Source: ZC4RG42 sp003242425 (GTDB lineage: Bacteria > Pseudomonadota > Gammaproteobacteria > Burkholderiales > SG8-39). Taken from it: a stretch of DNA of 64,000 nucleotides. Of this stretch, positions 15,951 to 28,922 are shown one piece after another. Below the pieces are notes generated by a model. That model worked only from the letters and a program-made list of their open reading frames with translations. It did not search any database and had not been told where the DNA came from. A program made the position numbers and the translations under genes. Numbering within the stretch: the first letter of the stretch is position 1; each line of letters starts with the position of its first letter. The stretch lies in assembly GCA_937907425.1 (NCBI GenBank), contig CALCIE010000074.1:1-64000 (forward strand), in the 5' to 3' direction.

Positions 15951-16469
15951 TTAAGGCCGTGAGCCGGTAGGAAACGGCCAAGCCGCCGCCGGATTCAGAG
16001 CGGTCTTCATACCCGGCAATGCAGCCGTCGAGGTCGTCTCGGAAGACGCCGCCGGCGCCGCAGCAGGTGCCGCAGGTTCCGACGCAGCCTTCTTCGCCGA
16101 CCGTTTCACAGGCTTCTTGGCTTTTCTGGCAGGCTCCTTGGCAGCCTTTTTGGCCGCTTTCTTTTTCGCCGCTTTTTTGGCCGCTTTTTTCGCAGGCTTC
16201 TTCTTGGCGGCTTTTTTAGCCGCTTTCTTGGCCGGCTTCTTCGCGGCTTTCTTCTTGGCCGCCTTCTTGGCGGTCTTCTTCGCCGCGGCTTTCTTCTTGG
16301 CCGGCTTCTTCGCGGCCGCTTTCTTCACCGCCGCTTTCTTCTTGGCAGGACGCTTGACGGCAGCCTTCTTCACAGCCGTCTTCTTCACGGCGGCTTTCTT
16401 AACCGCTTTCTTCACGGCCTTCTTGGCCGGCTTCTTCGCAGCTTTCTTGGCAGGTTTCTTAGTTGCCAT
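15951..16469 (-). CDS. Histone H1-like nucleoid protein (lysine/alanine/proline repeats)
   Basis: The 172-residue protein is almost wholly Lys, Ala and Pro over residues 1-130, built of tandem PAKKAAKK and AVKKAAVKK units with no aromatic residues. This resembles the C-terminal tail of eukaryotic H1 and the bacterial HctB/AlgP/BpH1 proteins, which bind and condense DNA without sequence specificity. A non-repetitive C-terminus (ALPGMKTALNPAAAWPFPTG) matches the end of many betaproteobacterial H1-like proteins. A ribosome binding site (aaggag) lies upstream of the ATG. The repeat DNA makes the length prone to change by slippage. It is followed by the hairpin at 15887-15942. Confidence 0.9.
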   Translation of the reverse strand: MATKKPAKKAAKKPAKKAVKKAVKKAAVKKTAVKKAAVKRPAKKKAAVKKAAAKKPAKKKAAAKKTAKKAAKKKAAKKPAKKAAKKAAKKKPAKKAAKKAAKKKAAKKAAKEPARKAKKPVKRSAKKAASEPAAPAAAPAASSETTSTAALPGMKTALNPAAAWPFPTGSRP

Positions 16470-16547
16470 GCTTTACTCCTTCGTGGTTAAGAGAACAAAC
16501 ACACCAACCGCACCCGGACCCCTACCGGACCCGGGTATTCAGCGACA

Positions 16548-16559
16548 GGCAGGCCTGCC
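16548..16559. repeat. Perfect 12-bp palindrome ggcaggcctgcc upstream of the H1-like gene
   Basis: It lies about 80 bp upstream of the H1-like ATG, in the 270-bp gap between that gene and nrdB. It could be an operator or chance in GC-rich DNA. Confidence 0.25.
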
Positions 16560-16661
16560 GTTGAATCCGACGGGGCTGCGACCCCCCATACAAAAATGTC
16601 GGCTCCCGCAACGGGTCCGACATCAGCGACTCTCCCATTTCACGGCGCTGCCACAAACGCC

Positions 16662-16687
16662 AAAAGCTCCCCGTTCGCACGGGAAGC
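16662..16687 (-). terminator. Intrinsic terminator after nrdB
   Basis: Read on the minus strand, gcttcccgt-gcga-acggggagc forms a 9-bp stem with one G-U pair, followed by tttt. It is 55 bp past the nrdB stop and would end the nrdAB transcript. Confidence 0.7.
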
Positions 16688-16741
16688 CTCGGCCTCGCCC
16701 GGTTTTTCGGGCCACGCAGCGCTGCTTGAATCGGTATCTAC

Positions 16742-17884
16742 CTAATCCCAACTCAGGGCGCCTCCGGTCTGATACTCGATCACCCGCGTCTCGAAGAAGT
16801 TGCGCTCCTTCTTCAGATCGATCATCTCGCTCATCCAAGGGAACGGGTTCGTCGCGCCTTGGAACAGCGGCTCGATGCCGATCTGTTGACAACGCCGATT
16901 CGCGATATAGCGAAGATACTCTTTAAACATCGGTGCGTTCAAGCCCAGCACACCGCGCGGCATCGTATCTTCCGCATAACGATACTCGAGATCAACTGCT
17001 TTGAGCATCAGCGAACGGATCTCGTCGCGAAATTCCAACGTCCACAGGTGCGGGTTCTCGAGCTTGATCTGGTTGATGAGGTCGATGCCGAAGTTGCAGT
17101 GCATCGACTCGTCACGAAGGATGTACTGGTACTGCTCGGCGGCGCCGGTCATCTTGTTCTGCCGCCCGAGCGCGAGGATCTGGGTGAAGCCGACGTAGAA
17201 GAACAGCCCCTCCATAATGCAGGCGAAGACGATCAGACTCTTCAGGAGCTGCTGGTCGGCCTCCGGCGTGCCGGTCTTGAAGGCCGGGTCGGTGAGCGTG
17301 TCGATGAAGGGGATCAGGAACTCGTCCTTGTCGCGGATGCTCTCGATCTCGTGATAGGCGTTGAACACCTCCCCCTCGTCCAGCCCCAGGCTCTCGACGA
17401 TGTACTGGTAGGCGTGGGTGTGGATGGCCTCCTCGAACGCCTGCCGCAGCAGGTACTGGCGGCACTCCGGCGCGGTGATGTGGCGGTACGTCCCCAGCAC
17501 GATGTTGTTGGCCGCCAGGGAATCGGCGGTGACGAAAAAGCCGAGGTTGCGCTTGACGATGCGGCGCTCGTCCTCGGTCAGGCCGTTGGGGTCCTTCCAC
17601 AGCGCGATGTCCCGGCTCATGTTGATCTCCTGCGGCATCCAGTGGTTGGCGCAGGCGGCCAGGTACTTCTCCCAGGCCCACTTGTACTTGAAGGGCACGA
17701 GCTGGTTGACGTCGGTCTGGCCGTTGATGACGCGCTTGTCCTCCACCCGGATGCGCCGGTACTGCGGTTTGTCGGCCGGCACGGACGGAACGGGCTGCAC
17801 GCCCGCCGACACGATGCCCTGCAGCCCCGGCACGCCACCCGCGGGCATGAGTCCCGTCGTCAGCTCGTCCTCGAAACTCAACAT
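16742..17884 (-). CDS. nrdB: Class Ia ribonucleotide reductase, small subunit
   Basis: NrdB carries the diiron centre and tyrosyl radical that start NDP reduction in NrdA. In the 380-residue protein the ligands are visible: Asp121 (TADSLAANNI), Glu152 and His155 in FEEAIHTHAYQYI, the later Glu in FACIMEGLFFYVGF, and Glu/His in ILRDESMHCNF. Tyr159, four residues after His155, is at the radical position, so this is a tyrosyl-radical enzyme and not the Phe-containing class Ic. The extreme C-terminus, which docks into NrdA, is QTGGALSWD. It follows nrdA by 78 bp and shares its NrdR control and terminator. Confidence 0.96.
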   Translation of the reverse strand: MLSFEDELTTGLMPAGGVPGLQGIVSAGVQPVPSVPADKPQYRRIRVEDKRVINGQTDVNQLVPFKYKWAWEKYLAACANHWMPQEINMSRDIALWKDPNGLTEDERRIVKRNLGFFVTADSLAANNIVLGTYRHITAPECRQYLLRQAFEEAIHTHAYQYIVESLGLDEGEVFNAYHEIESIRDKDEFLIPFIDTLTDPAFKTGTPEADQQLLKSLIVFACIMEGLFFYVGFTQILALGRQNKMTGAAEQYQYILRDESMHCNFGIDLINQIKLENPHLWTLEFRDEIRSLMLKAVDLEYRYAEDTMPRGVLGLNAPMFKEYLRYIANRRCQQIGIEPLFQGATNPFPWMSEMIDLKKERNFFETRVIEYQTGGALSWD

Positions 17885-17962
17885 AGCTCCTCTCCTGTCT
17901 GTTCTCGCTAGCCGCAGGTGCGGCGTTCGCGGGCCACGCCCGCGCGCTTCATCCGTCTGGCC

Positions 17963-20830
<2,868 letters not shown>

Positions 20831-20908
20831 GAGCGTCTCCTCTGTTCGTTTTGAACGGTGTCGCATCGCCGCGACCGCCTCCGTCTCGGCGCCTCTTCTC
20901 GCCGAGAC

Positions 20909-20956
20909 ACACTAGATATAGTGTGTGTCGCAGTCGGACGCTACCGATTCTAGTGC
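20909..20956 (-). promoter_or_regulatory. Tandem NrdR boxes upstream of nrdAB
   Basis: ACACTAGATATAGTGT (20909-20924) is a near-perfect match to the NrdR box (acaCwATATATwGtgt). A weaker box, CTACCGATTCTAGTGC (20941-20956), lies with its centre 32 bp away, close to the three helical turns expected between paired boxes. NrdR with ATP/dATP bound represses ribonucleotide reductase genes. The nrdA ATG is ~80 bp away, so the boxes should overlap the promoter. Confidence 0.85.
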
Positions 20957-21124
20957 GCACCTCCGGGCCACGCAACAACATCCCGATCAAAATTTTTCGT
21001 CCGCGGTTCTTATGTCCGTGTCGGAATCGGGACAAAGCACGGCGATGGTGCACGCAGCATGCGAGTTGAGCGGCCGCTCGCCCACACGAGCGCTTGTCCG
21101 CGCCACGCAATGCGCAGTCGCGGC

Positions 21125-21667
21125 TCAGAGGGTGGCGAGCGTCTCGTGCAAACGCTGCCAGTCGAAGGCGGGGCCGGGGTCGGTCTTGCGACCCGGGGCG
21201 ATGTCGGCGTGACCGACGATGTCGCGGATCGGATAGCGGCAACGCAACGCCGCGCACAGTTGCGCGAGCCGCTCGTACTGGGCGTCGGTGTAGAAGATGT
21301 GGTCCGCGCCCTCGAGCTCGATGCCCACGGAGAAGTCGTTGCAGCGCTCGCGCCCCGCCCAGCGGGAGGCGCCGGCATGCCACGCACGGTGGCGGCAGGA
21401 GACGAACTGCAGCACGCGCCCGCTGCGCCGGACGTAGAAATGCGCCGACACCCTCATGCCGCGCAGGCCCTGGAAATAGGGATGGGCATCCCAATTCAGC
21501 GTGCCGGTGAAGAGACGCGCCACCTCGTCCCCCCCGAACTGATTGGGCGGAAGGCTGATGCCGTGCACCACGATGAGGCTGATGTCGACACCCGCCGGCC
21601 GTTCGTCGAAATGCGGCGAGGGGATGAAGGGCGCTCCCGCCAGCAGGCCGTCCTCGCCGATGAGCAT
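21125..21667 (-). CDS. ampD: 1,6-anhydro-N-acetylmuramyl-L-alanine amidase AmpD
   Basis: AmpD is a cytoplasmic zinc amidase that removes the peptide from anhydro-muropeptides in cell-wall recycling. The 180-residue amidase_2 protein has the zinc ligands His in SLIVVHGISLPPNQFGG, His in IVGHADIAPGRKTDPGPAFD and Asp in the KTDPG of that block. It also shows FERPAG-type N-terminal text (SPHFDERPAGVDISLIVVHG). The ATG at 21667 gives the usual AmpD N-terminus; an in-frame GTG at 21682, 2 bp past the pilR stop, would add five residues. Neither has a strong ribosome binding site, so translation is probably coupled to pilR. Confidence 0.95.
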   Translation of the reverse strand: MLIGEDGLLAGAPFIPSPHFDERPAGVDISLIVVHGISLPPNQFGGDEVARLFTGTLNWDAHPYFQGLRGMRVSAHFYVRRSGRVLQFVSCRHRAWHAGASRWAGRERCNDFSVGIELEGADHIFYTDAQYERLAQLCAALRCRYPIRDIVGHADIAPGRKTDPGPAFDWQRLHETLATL

Positions 21668-21684
21668 CGGGCAGGCGGACACGG

Positions 21685-23036
<1,352 letters not shown>

Positions 23037-23040
<4 letters not shown>

Positions 23041-24668
23041 TGCGGTGTGTGCGGCCATACGATGCAGAAGTCCGCGCCGTTTGCGCGCTCTCGGTATTCG
23101 AGCCTCGCGCCGTTGGCGACGCAAAGCTCACGGGCGATGTAGAGCCCCAGTCCGGTGCCGGAACTATAGGTGGTAAAGAAGGGTTCGAACAACTGCGGCA
23201 GGAGGGATTTCGGCACACCGCCGCCATCGTCGAGCACGTGCAGTTCCACCCCTTCGTCGCCGGCCGTCGCCTGCAGCACCACGCTGCCCGGTTGTTGTTT
23301 GGAATGCCGCCATGCGTTGCGGACGAGGTTCCACAGCACCTGGTGGAAATGCACGCGGTCGAACTCCACTTCGACGTCCGCGGGGCCTTCGTACCTCACA
23401 CCGTCCGCGGGCGCGCCGCCCTGCTCGACCCAGTCTTCGATGAAAATGCGTACGTATGCACAGAGATTGAAACGTTCGGACTGCGCGCGGTCGCGCCGGT
23501 TGAGTTCCAGGACGTCCTGGACCATGCGCTCCAGACGCGCGGCGTTGTCGCGGATGATCCGCGTCAGGCGCGCGCGCTGCGGTGCGCGGTTCTCCTCGTT
23601 CAGCAAATCGGCCGCGTGCACGATCGCCGACAGCGGATTGCGGATTTCATGGGCGATGTTCGCCGTCAGCCGTCCGAGCGCGGCGAGTTTCAACTGCCGG
23701 GCGCGCTCCTCGAGCTTGGATTCGTCCTCAAGGTAAATGATCGCCCCGCCGCCGGGCACGCCCGCATCGACGAAACGTATCCGCGCGCGGCGGCCCGATT
23801 CCGGGAACTCGATCTGCTGCCTGGCGCCGGCCGTGCCCTCTCGCCAGCGCCGCAACGCCTGCGCGAGCACGGGTGACTGCTGATCGAGCCGAAGGCCGCT
23901 GCCCTGGGTGCCGAGCAGTGCCTGCGCCTCCGGATTGCATTGCTGGATCACCCCGGCGGGATCGACCACCATGATGCCGTCCTGCGCGTCCCGGATGATC
24001 AACTCGTTGACGCGGTACTGGTTGGCGAGCCGCACACCGCGCTCGCGCGCGACCGCTTCGTTCGCCAGCACCCGCTGAGCAAGCCGGTTGGTGATGACCG
24101 CCGTGGCGAAATAGGCCGCGGACACGAGCCCCGGGTGCACGAACGTCGCCGCCGCGGCCCTGCCTGAGAGCACCTGGGCGAGGTGCTCGGACAGAATCGC
24201 GATGGTGGCCAACGACGCGTAGAAGAGGATCATCCGCCCCTGGCCGACCACCGCCGCGCCGGCAAGGGAGATGACGAGCATCAGCGCCAGCCCGCTTTCA
24301 TGGCCCCCGCTGGCATGCTGCAACAGCGTGATGGCGCAGACGTCGGCGACCACGTGCGCACTCAAATGGGCGCGGAAATTTCCCCGCCATACGAGCAGGA
24401 TCTGGAAGACGATCGCCGTCGCGAGATAGACGACCGCCACGCTCAGGAACAGCCTGGGATGGTCGCCGCCGAAGTTGAGCGCTTTGCCGTACCCGGTGGT
24501 CGACAGCAGAAAGAGCAGTGCCAGCGCGATGCGGTAGATGTTGAAGTACGACAGGGAAGTCCAGTGCGCGCTGGAGATCGCCGCGGCGGGGCGCACCGTC
24601 CCGGCCTTCAAGGGCAGCACGCTATCGGGCGAGCCGGCGGTGCTGTTCTGAACAGTAGTAATCGCCAT
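23037..24668 (-). CDS. pilS: Sensor histidine kinase PilS
   Basis: The 543-residue kinase has six N-terminal membrane helices (~residues 40-200, from FNIYRIALALLFLLSTTGYG to AAYFATAVITNRLAQRV), a PAS domain (IIRDAQDGIMVVDPAGVIQQ, then CNPEAQALLG), the phosphorylated His in LTANIAHEIRNPLSAIV, and N/G boxes (LWNLVRNAWRHSKQ, DDGGGVP, GTGLGLYIAREL). This layout matches PilS, which senses pilin in the membrane. The ATG at 24668 overlaps the upstream PP0621-type gene by 47 bp. A GTG at 24620, 1 bp past that gene's TAG, is a good alternative (527 residues). Confidence 0.88.
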
Positions 24669-24843
24669 GGTCTTCCACTGCCTCGGAAACCGGCACGTAA
24701 AGACCGCAGCGCTTGCAATTCACCATGCGCTCCGGCTCGCGCCCGGATTCGCCGCCCTGCCGCCGCGCCGCCGGCGCACGCAGCATGGCCCGCACCAGGA
24801 AAAACAGGGCGACGACAACGAGGAGCAGCAGCACTTTGCCCAT
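24622..24843 (-). CDS. PP0621-like small membrane protein with zinc-ribbon-like cysteines
   Basis: The 73-residue protein has an N-terminal membrane helix (MGKVLLLLVVVALFFLVRAM), a basic linker, and a C-terminal cysteine cluster MVNCKRCGLYVPVSEAVEDH followed by GDYYCSEQHRR. The CxxC...Cx3H pattern suggests zinc binding. I know the family as PP0621; its role is unknown. It is the first gene of an operon with pilS, pilR and ampD, which recurs in betaproteobacteria and hints at a link to pilus regulation. On the minus strand a TATAAT (24894-24889) lies ~45 bp upstream of the ATG. Confidence 0.8.
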   Translation of the reverse strand: MGKVLLLLVVVALFFLVRAMLRAPAARRQGGESGREPERMVNCKRCGLYVPVSEAVEDHGDYYCSEQHRRLAR

Positions 24844-25015
24844 CTGGGCAGACCTCTACGATGCCGGAACTGCCGGCGACGACGGGCGATTATACGGGGC
24901 ATGGATCGGGCCGACCGTGAAGGACGGCAGCTTTACGAGCGGGTCAAGGCGACGGCATCGCCGCTGGACGCGGCAACGGCTGCCCTGCGCCCTGACCAAT
25001 GAATGCGTCTGCCCC

Positions 25016-25843
25016 TCAGAGAATCAGCAGACCGCGGCGGAATTGACTCGGCGTGCAGCCGAGATGCTGCACGAAAAAACGCGTGAAATGCGCCGGCGCA
25101 CTGAAGCCGAGCTCTTCCGACAGCTTCGACAGCATGATGCCCGAGGAACCGAGCGCCTTCACCGCGTAGTTGACGCGTTCTTCGTCGATGACGTGCTGCG
25201 GCGAGACACCGATCGAACGCTTGAACTGGCGGAAGAAGTGCGAGCGCGACATGCCGGACCCCGCAGCCAGCGCTTCGATCTTGACGCCCTGGATGGCGGA
25301 ACTGCGCAGGCTCTCGAACGCCCGCCGCACGCGCGAATCGACGATCGCGCGCCGGTTCCCGCTGCGCGGCAGGAAGGGAAAGCGCTGGCGCACCGCGTCG
25401 ATCAGCTGTTCGATCTTGGTCTGGATCGTGCCCAGGTTCGCCATGGGCTCGTCGAACATGAGCGCGATGAGCGAATCCAGGTGCGCGCGCATCGCGTCGT
25501 CGATCCTGGCGTTGCGCTGTGCGAAGCGGTAGACGATATCCGGCTCGGTGCTCGTGGCGGGATTGAGCAGCGAGGGCTCGACCAGCAACGTGACGAGCAT
25601 GCTCGCCTGATCGGAGGCCGGCGTGCGCGCATGCGGCGTCCAGGGATCGATCAGCAGCATGTCGCCCGGCTTGAACGGGACGGAACGGCCGTCGATGCTC
25701 GCCACCAGTTCGCCCCCGCCGAGATGGAACACCACGCTGGGCTCACGGTAAGCATGCGAGTTGACGGGACGGGTGAAGGCGCCCGCCGACAGACGGCCGA
25801 AACGGCCCATAACGGTTGAGACGCGTTCCTTCAGGTCTTTCAT
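25016..25843 (-). CDS. AraC-family transcriptional regulator
   Basis: The 275-residue protein has an N-terminal cupin-like sensor domain (VVFHLGGGELVASIDGRSVP, then FKPGDMLLIDPWTPHA) and a C-terminal AraC double HTH (~residues 180-275: EALAAGSGMSRSHFFRQFKR and LSEELGFSAPAHFTRFFVQH, ending GCTPSQFRRG). The ligand is unknown. No catabolic or transport operon is adjacent, so its target may be elsewhere. A dyad upstream of the start (25908-25924) is a candidate operator. The tRNA-Pro gene lies 136 bp upstream on the same strand. Confidence 0.9.
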   Translation of the reverse strand: MKDLKERVSTVMGRFGRLSAGAFTRPVNSHAYREPSVVFHLGGGELVASIDGRSVPFKPGDMLLIDPWTPHARTPASDQASMLVTLLVEPSLLNPATSTEPDIVYRFAQRNARIDDAMRAHLDSLIALMFDEPMANLGTIQTKIEQLIDAVRQRFPFLPRSGNRRAIVDSRVRRAFESLRSSAIQGVKIEALAAGSGMSRSHFFRQFKRSIGVSPQHVIDEERVNYAVKALGSSGIMLSKLSEELGFSAPAHFTRFFVQHLGCTPSQFRRGLLIL

Positions 25844-25907
25844 TTCGATCTCCCCTGCAGCGCGGAAAAAACTATGCGAGCGCCAGGGGGCCGGTCAATG
25901 GAAAAAC

Positions 25908-25924
25908 CTAGACCGGAAGTCTAG
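25908..25924. promoter_or_regulatory. Dyad CTAGAC-N5-GTCTAG upstream of the AraC-type gene
   Basis: A perfect 6-bp inverted repeat around cggaa lies 65 bp upstream of the regulator's start codon. It may be an operator. Because CTAG words are rare in most proteobacterial DNA, two of them within 17 bp stand out. Confidence 0.35.
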
Positions 25925-25979
25925 TCCTGATTACCGATTGGTCCCGAAGGAACGAGTTGGGAAGCGATCGATCAAGGCG

Positions 25980-26056
<77 letters not shown>

Positions 26057-26121
26057 AATTCCGAGAACGGCAATCGCAACAAGCGGGAGACGACTGCCGG
26101 CGGCCAAGCGCGTCTTGCTAG

Positions 26122-27096
26122 CTAGTAGCTGCGCTCCACCGCGAAGGTCGCTAAGTCTAGCAAAGATTGCTTGTACTTAGAATCCCCAAGGGCGTTCAGC
26201 GCCGCCCGTGCGAGGTCCGCTTCGCGTGCCGCGTGCTCGCGCGCGACCCGCAGCGCGTCGGTTTCCTGGATCACGCGCAGCACGGCCTCGAAACCGTCGC
26301 GGCCGCCGGACTGGATGGCCTCACGGACGATCGCAGCCTGCTCGGGGGTGCCGTGCCGCATGGCGTGGATCAGCGGCAGGGTCGGTTTGCCCTCGTTCAG
26401 ATCGTCACCCAGGTTCTTGCCGGTGGCGCTCAGATCGCCCGAATAGTCGAGCACGTCGTCGATGACCTGGAAGGCCGTGCCGAGGTGCATGCCGTAGGCG
26501 GCCAGGCCCGCTTCGATCTCCGGCGGCGCGTCGGCCAGGATCGCGGCCAGACGGCAGGAAGCCTCGAACAGCTTGGCGGTCTTGCGGCGTATGACTTCGA
26601 GATAGCTCTGCTCGGTGACGTCCACGTTATGGACGTTGAGCAGTTGCAGCACCTCGCCCTCGGCGATGGTGTTGGTCGCATCGGCCAGCACTTCCATGAC
26701 TCGCATGGAGCCCACCCCGACCATCATCTGGAAGGCGCGCGAGTAGAGGAAGTCGCCCACCAGCACGCTGGCGGCATTGCCGAACACAGCGTTGGCCGTC
26801 TGCCGGCCGCGGCGCAGCTCCGACTCGTCCACGACGTCGTCGTGCAGCAGCGTTGCGGTGTGTATGAATTCCACCACCGCAGCCAGCTCGTAATGATGCG
26901 GGCCGCGGTAGCCGCACGCCCCCGCCGACAGCAGCAGCACGACCGGCCGCAGGCGCTTGCCGCCCGCGTTGATGATGTACTCGGCCACCTGCGAGATCAG
27001 CACGACGTCGGAAGCCAGACGCCGGCGGATGACGGCGTCGACGGCACGCATGTCGTCGGCCAGAAGGGCGCGGATGGGGTCGAGCGAAGCGGTCAA
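26122..27096 (-). CDS. ispB: Octaprenyl (polyprenyl) diphosphate synthase
   Basis: IspB makes the all-trans polyprenyl chain for ubiquinone. The 324-residue trans-prenyltransferase has the first aspartate-rich motif in LLHDDVVDESELRRG and the second in AFQVIDDVLDYSGD, plus NAGGKRLRPVVLLL near the N-terminus. I favour the TTG at 27096 (l-TASLDPIRALL) because the product then aligns in length with IspB. A GTG at 27141 keeps the frame open with 15 more residues (LCCAPLHFPPRFPS) that look non-native and would begin beside the rplU -35 box. It is divergent from rplU-rpmA, a conserved arrangement. Confidence 0.92.
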   Translation of the reverse strand: MTASLDPIRALLADDMRAVDAVIRRRLASDVVLISQVAEYIINAGGKRLRPVVLLLSAGACGYRGPHHYELAAVVEFIHTATLLHDDVVDESELRRGRQTANAVFGNAASVLVGDFLYSRAFQMMVGVGSMRVMEVLADATNTIAEGEVLQLLNVHNVDVTEQSYLEVIRRKTAKLFEASCRLAAILADAPPEIEAGLAAYGMHLGTAFQVIDDVLDYSGDLSATGKNLGDDLNEGKPTLPLIHAMRHGTPEQAAIVREAIQSGGRDGFEAVLRVIQETDALRVAREHAAREADLARAALNALGDSKYKQSLLDLATFAVERSY

Positions 27097-27148
27097 GCTG
27101 GGAAATCTGGGCGGGAAGTGAAGCGGCGCGCAGCATAGCACATTCCCT

Positions 27149-27178
27149 TTGACTCCCCCAAGAGCAACCGCCTATAAT
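27149..27178 (+). promoter_or_regulatory. Sigma-70 promoter for rplU-rpmA
   Basis: TTGACT (27149-27154), 18 bp, TATAAT (27173-27178), 38 bp before the rplU start. It is the best consensus promoter in the window, as expected for a ribosomal protein operon. Confidence 0.85.
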
Positions 27179-27216
27179 GCCGGGTTTCTCGAAAAGCAAC
27201 ACGTTCGGAGCGCAAT

Positions 27217-27528
27217 ATGTATGCGGTCATCAAAACCGGCGGCAAACAGTACCGCGTCACGACCGGAAGCAAACTGAGGGTCGAAAAGATCCCGGCCGAA
27301 GTGGGTGCGGAGGTCGTGCTCGACCAGGTGCTGCTCGTCGGCGAAGGCGATGACATCAAAGTCGGCGGACCGCTGCTCTCCGGTGCCACGGTCAAGGCCA
27401 CCGTGCTGGCCCACGGCCTGGGCGACAAGGTGAAAATCTTCAAGATGCGCCGTCGCAAGCACTACCGCAAGACCCAGGGCCACCGTCAGCCGTACACCGA
27501 ATTGCAGATCACCAGCATTTCGGCCTGA
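27217..27528 (+). CDS. rplU: 50S ribosomal protein L21
   Basis: The 103-residue protein begins MYAVIKTGGKQYRVTTGSKL and contains the C-terminal MRRRKHYRKTQGHRQPYT signature of L21, which binds 23S rRNA in the large subunit. It is first in the rplU-rpmA operon, followed by L27 after 25 bp, under the strong promoter at 27149-27178. Confidence 0.98.
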   Translation: MYAVIKTGGKQYRVTTGSKLRVEKIPAEVGAEVVLDQVLLVGEGDDIKVGGPLLSGATVKATVLAHGLGDKVKIFKMRRRKHYRKTQGHRQPYTELQITSISA

Positions 27529-27553
27529 GAGTTAGAGCAAGGAGCGAGATTCC

Positions 27554-27817
27554 ATGGCACACAAGAAAGCAGGCGGCAGCTCGCGCAACGGCCGCGACTC
27601 GATCGCCAAACGACTCGGGGTGAAGCGCTACGGCGGCCAGTTCGTGACCGCCGGCAGCATCATCGTGCGTCAGCGCGGCACCAAGATCCATCCCGGCGAG
27701 AACGTCGGCATGGGCAAGGATCATACGCTGTACGCCAAAGTGGCGGGCACCGTGAGCTTCGGCCACAAGGGTCCCAAGCAGCGCCACACCGTCAGCGTCA
27801 TCCCGGCCGCGGCCTGA
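27554..27817 (+). CDS. rpmA: 50S ribosomal protein L27
   Basis: The 87-residue protein starts MAHKKAGGSSRNGRDSIAKR, with the conserved N-terminal tail that reaches the peptidyl transferase centre, and KRYGGQFVTAGSIIVRQRGT. It keeps the direct MAHKK start, without the cleavable extension found in Firmicutes. A terminator lies 37 bp past the stop. Confidence 0.98.
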   Translation: MAHKKAGGSSRNGRDSIAKRLGVKRYGGQFVTAGSIIVRQRGTKIHPGENVGMGKDHTLYAKVAGTVSFGHKGPKQRHTVSVIPAAA

Positions 27818-27853
27818 GGATTCCCCGACCAGGGTTTACCGTCCCGCTCAGCC

Positions 27854-27883
27854 AAGCCCTATCCTATGCGATAGGGCTTTTTT
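27854..27883 (+). terminator. Intrinsic terminator after rpmA
   Basis: aagccctat (27854-27862) and atagggctt (27871-27879) form a 9-bp stem with an 8-nt loop, followed by a T6 run (27878-27883). obgE starts 26 bp further on, so it may depend on read-through or its own promoter. Confidence 0.9.
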
Positions 27884-27908
27884 GTTTCCGGCCCATACCA
27901 AGACCGCT

Positions 27909-28922
27909 ATGAAATTCATCGACGAAGCACGCATCGAAGTGCACGCCGGCAAAGGCGGCAACGGTGCCGTGAGCTTCCGGCGCGAGAAATACGTGCCCCG
28001 CGGCGGTCCGGACGGCGGCAACGGCGGCCGCGGCGGCAGCGTCTACGCCATCGCCGACCGCAACATCAACACCCTGATCGACTACCGGTTCCAGCGCGTC
28101 TACCGGGCCAAGGACGGCGAACCCGGGCGCGGCTCGCAATGCAACGGCAGAAGCGCCGAGGACATCTATCTGCGCATGCCCGTCGGCACCGTGATCACCG
28201 ACCTCACTACCGGCGAGCTCATCGCCGACCTCAGCGAGCACGACCAGGTGGCTTTGCTCGCCAAAGGCGGCGAAGGTGGACTCGGCAACGAACATTTCAA
28301 GTCCAGCACCAACCGCGCGCCGCGCCAGTTCACCCCCGGCCAGCCCGGGGAGAGCCGCTCGCTCTACCTGGAACTCAAGGTGCTGGCGGACGTGGGGCTG
28401 CTCGGCATGCCGAACGCCGGCAAGTCGACCTTCATCCGTGCCGTCTCGGCCGCCCGGCCGAAGGTGGCGGACTACCCCTTCACCACCCTGCAGCCCAACC
28501 TCGGGGTGGTACGCGTCGACACCGACCGGAGTTTCGTGGTCGCGGACATTCCCGGCCTGATCGAGGGGGCCGCAGAAGGGGCGGGACTGGGCCACCAGTT
28601 CCTGCGGCATCTGGCCCGTACGCGTCTGCTGCTGCACCTGGTGGACATCGCGCCGCTCGATCCGGAGACCGATCCGGTCAGGGAGGCGCATGCCATCGTC
28701 AACGAGCTGCGCAAGTATGATGAAGCGCTCTATCGCAAACCGCGCTGGCTGGTGTTGAACAAGATCGACATGCTGCCGCCCGAGGACCGGGAAGCCAAGG
28801 TGGCCGAGTTCCTGCGCCGGTTCGAATGGCAGGGGCCCTGGTTCACGATCTCGGCGCTGACCGGGGAAGGCTGCCGCGAACTCTGTTTTGCGATCATGGA
28901 CCATCTGGAGAAGCAACAATGA
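27909..28922 (+). CDS. obgE: GTPase ObgE/CgtA
   Basis: ObgE is an essential GTPase of 50S assembly and the stringent response. The 337-residue protein has the glycine-rich Obg fold (residues ~1-158: HAGKGGNGAVSFRREKYVPR, then GGPDGGNGGRGG), followed by the G domain with GMPNAGKST, DIPGLIEGA and NKIDML. The variable C-terminal domain is short, as in other betaproteobacteria. The ATG at 27909 begins the canonical MKFIDEA. Its stop overlaps the start of proB by 4 bp (atga), so the rplU-rpmA-obgE-proB order is conserved and the last two are coupled. Confidence 0.97.
   Translation: MKFIDEARIEVHAGKGGNGAVSFRREKYVPRGGPDGGNGGRGGSVYAIADRNINTLIDYRFQRVYRAKDGEPGRGSQCNGRSAEDIYLRMPVGTVITDLTTGELIADLSEHDQVALLAKGGEGGLGNEHFKSSTNRAPRQFTPGQPGESRSLYLELKVLADVGLLGMPNAGKSTFIRAVSAARPKVADYPFTTLQPNLGVVRVDTDRSFVVADIPGLIEGAAEGAGLGHQFLRHLARTRLLLHLVDIAPLDPETDPVREAHAIVNELRKYDEALYRKPRWLVLNKIDMLPPEDREAKVAEFLRRFEWQGPWFTISALTGEGCRELCFAIMDHLEKQQ

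Noticed and set aside
15430..15981. Several 60-85-codon frames in the 460-bp gap
   Set aside because: None has a ribosome binding site, a recognisable motif or a coding-like codon pattern, and they overlap on both strands.
16117..16469. Tandem repeat DNA that might be mistaken for a CRISPR or satellite
   Set aside because: The units code for the Lys/Ala/Pro repeats of the H1-like protein in one frame and have no unique spacers.
24720..25002. Plus-strand open frames around the PP0621-type gene and its leader
   Set aside because: They are antisense to a gene with a clear membrane helix and cysteine motif and have no supporting ribosome binding site.
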